From NCBI GenBank assembly GCA_031271865.1, contig JAISUW010000054.1:1-64000 (forward strand): a stretch of DNA of 64,000 nucleotides, given 5' to 3'. The notes beneath the pieces are model-generated. The model worked only from the letters and a program-made list of their open reading frames with translations. It searched no databases and was not told the origin of the DNA. Of the stretch, positions 63,740 through 64,000 are shown in pieces (positions within the stretch are counted from its first letter, which is position 1; each line of letters opens with the position of its first letter). A program made the position numbers and the translations under genes. This DNA comes from Oscillospiraceae bacterium. GTDB lineage: Bacteria > Bacillota > Clostridia > Oscillospirales > Acutalibacteraceae.

Positions 63740-64000
63740 ATGGCACTGGTACCGATGGTCATCGAACAAACCGGACACGGCGAGCGGAGTTTTGATATTT
63801 TCTCCCGCTTGCTGAACGAACGCATCGTGATGCTGTCCGATGAGGTCAATGACGTAACAGCATCGCTTATCATCGCGCAGCTTCTGCACTTGGAGGCTGT
63901 GGACAGCGACAAGGACATCAGCTTTTATATCAACTCCCCCGGCGGGAGTGTTTCTGCCGGTTTGGCAATCTACGACACCATGCAGTACCTGAAGTGCGAT
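63740..64000 (+). CDS. clpP: ATP-dependent Clp protease proteolytic subunit (partial)
   Basis: The first 87 codons of ClpP, cut by the window end and missing from the ORF track. The N terminus ([20 protein letters not shown]) and the conserved [37 protein letters not shown] and DTMQYLKCD are typical. The catalytic serine lies just beyond the window. ATG 63740 has GAGGT upstream. clpX would be expected next. Confidence 0.95.
   Translation, partial: MALVPMVIEQTGHGERSFDIFSRLLNERIVMLSDEVNDVTASLIIAQLLHLEAVDSDKDISFYINSPGGSVSAGLAIYDTMQYLKCD

Overview
The window looks like the chromosome of a Gram-positive, low-oxygen Firmicute, most likely an uncultured member of the Clostridia (Oscillospirales-like). 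The evidence is gene content and style: RemA-Gmk-RpoZ-PriA-Def-Fmt in one run, AddAB instead of RecBCD, an HPr gene, a GPH-type symporter, a 4Fe-4S aldo/keto reductase, a Cys/Gly-rich collagen-like protein pair resembling spore coat, strong GGAGG ribosome binding sites, and many TTGACA-17-TATAAT promoters. GC content is visibly above 50 percent. The assignment is inference; there is no rRNA in the window.

Layout. 1-6100: remA, gmk, rpoZ, priA, def, fmt and a membrane zinc peptidase, all rightward from one good promoter. 6199-9000: an extended SDR enzyme facing ispG. 9055-13800: a DUF5685 / degenerate J-protein / small membrane protein cluster, a sugar-isomerase-like gene and a membrane-anchored parvulin-like foldase. 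13935-18306: hisC-hisB, nadB, tRNA-Arg(CCG) and a class II aldolase. 18358-23035 is the most accessory-looking part: two Cys/Gly/Pro-rich coat-like proteins, a DUF3987-like and a DUF6291-like protein (phage or plasmid replication flavour), and a DUF2442 protein. 23245-27471: a leftward three-gene set (zinc-ribbon membrane protein, Big_2-domain membrane protein, GPH-type transporter). 27719-33713: aldo/keto reductase, smc and an ArsB/NhaD-type permease. 34005-38870: comM-like ATPase, purA, 23S rRNA methyltransferase and HPr. 39364-42037: half-size ChrA, a secreted protein and a PlsC-like acyltransferase. 42200-43464: corA behind a long structured leader. 43530-51413: an F-type ATP synthase operon. 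51708-64000: ligA, a ComEC-like hydrolase, addB-addA, tig and the start of clpP.

Most unusual items. (1) The ATP synthase operon has no atpH gene. Instead, the alpha subunit carries at its N terminus about 70 residues that read as the C-terminal half of the delta subunit, while the normal alpha N-terminal helix is missing. The same operon has a URO-D/methyltransferase-like gene between atpG and atpD and an enlarged a subunit. (2) The corA leader holds a well-initiated 24-codon ORF inside nested inverted repeats built from GAATT units, with two mutually exclusive pairings. (3) A palindromic GCCCCT-N-C-rich element sits in frame in three unrelated genes, always read as A-P-[T/S]-G. (4) The zinc-ribbon/Big_2/transporter operon has no function that I recognise.

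Starts were re-chosen against the ORF track using ribosome binding sites and family N termini; coordinates below use those choices.
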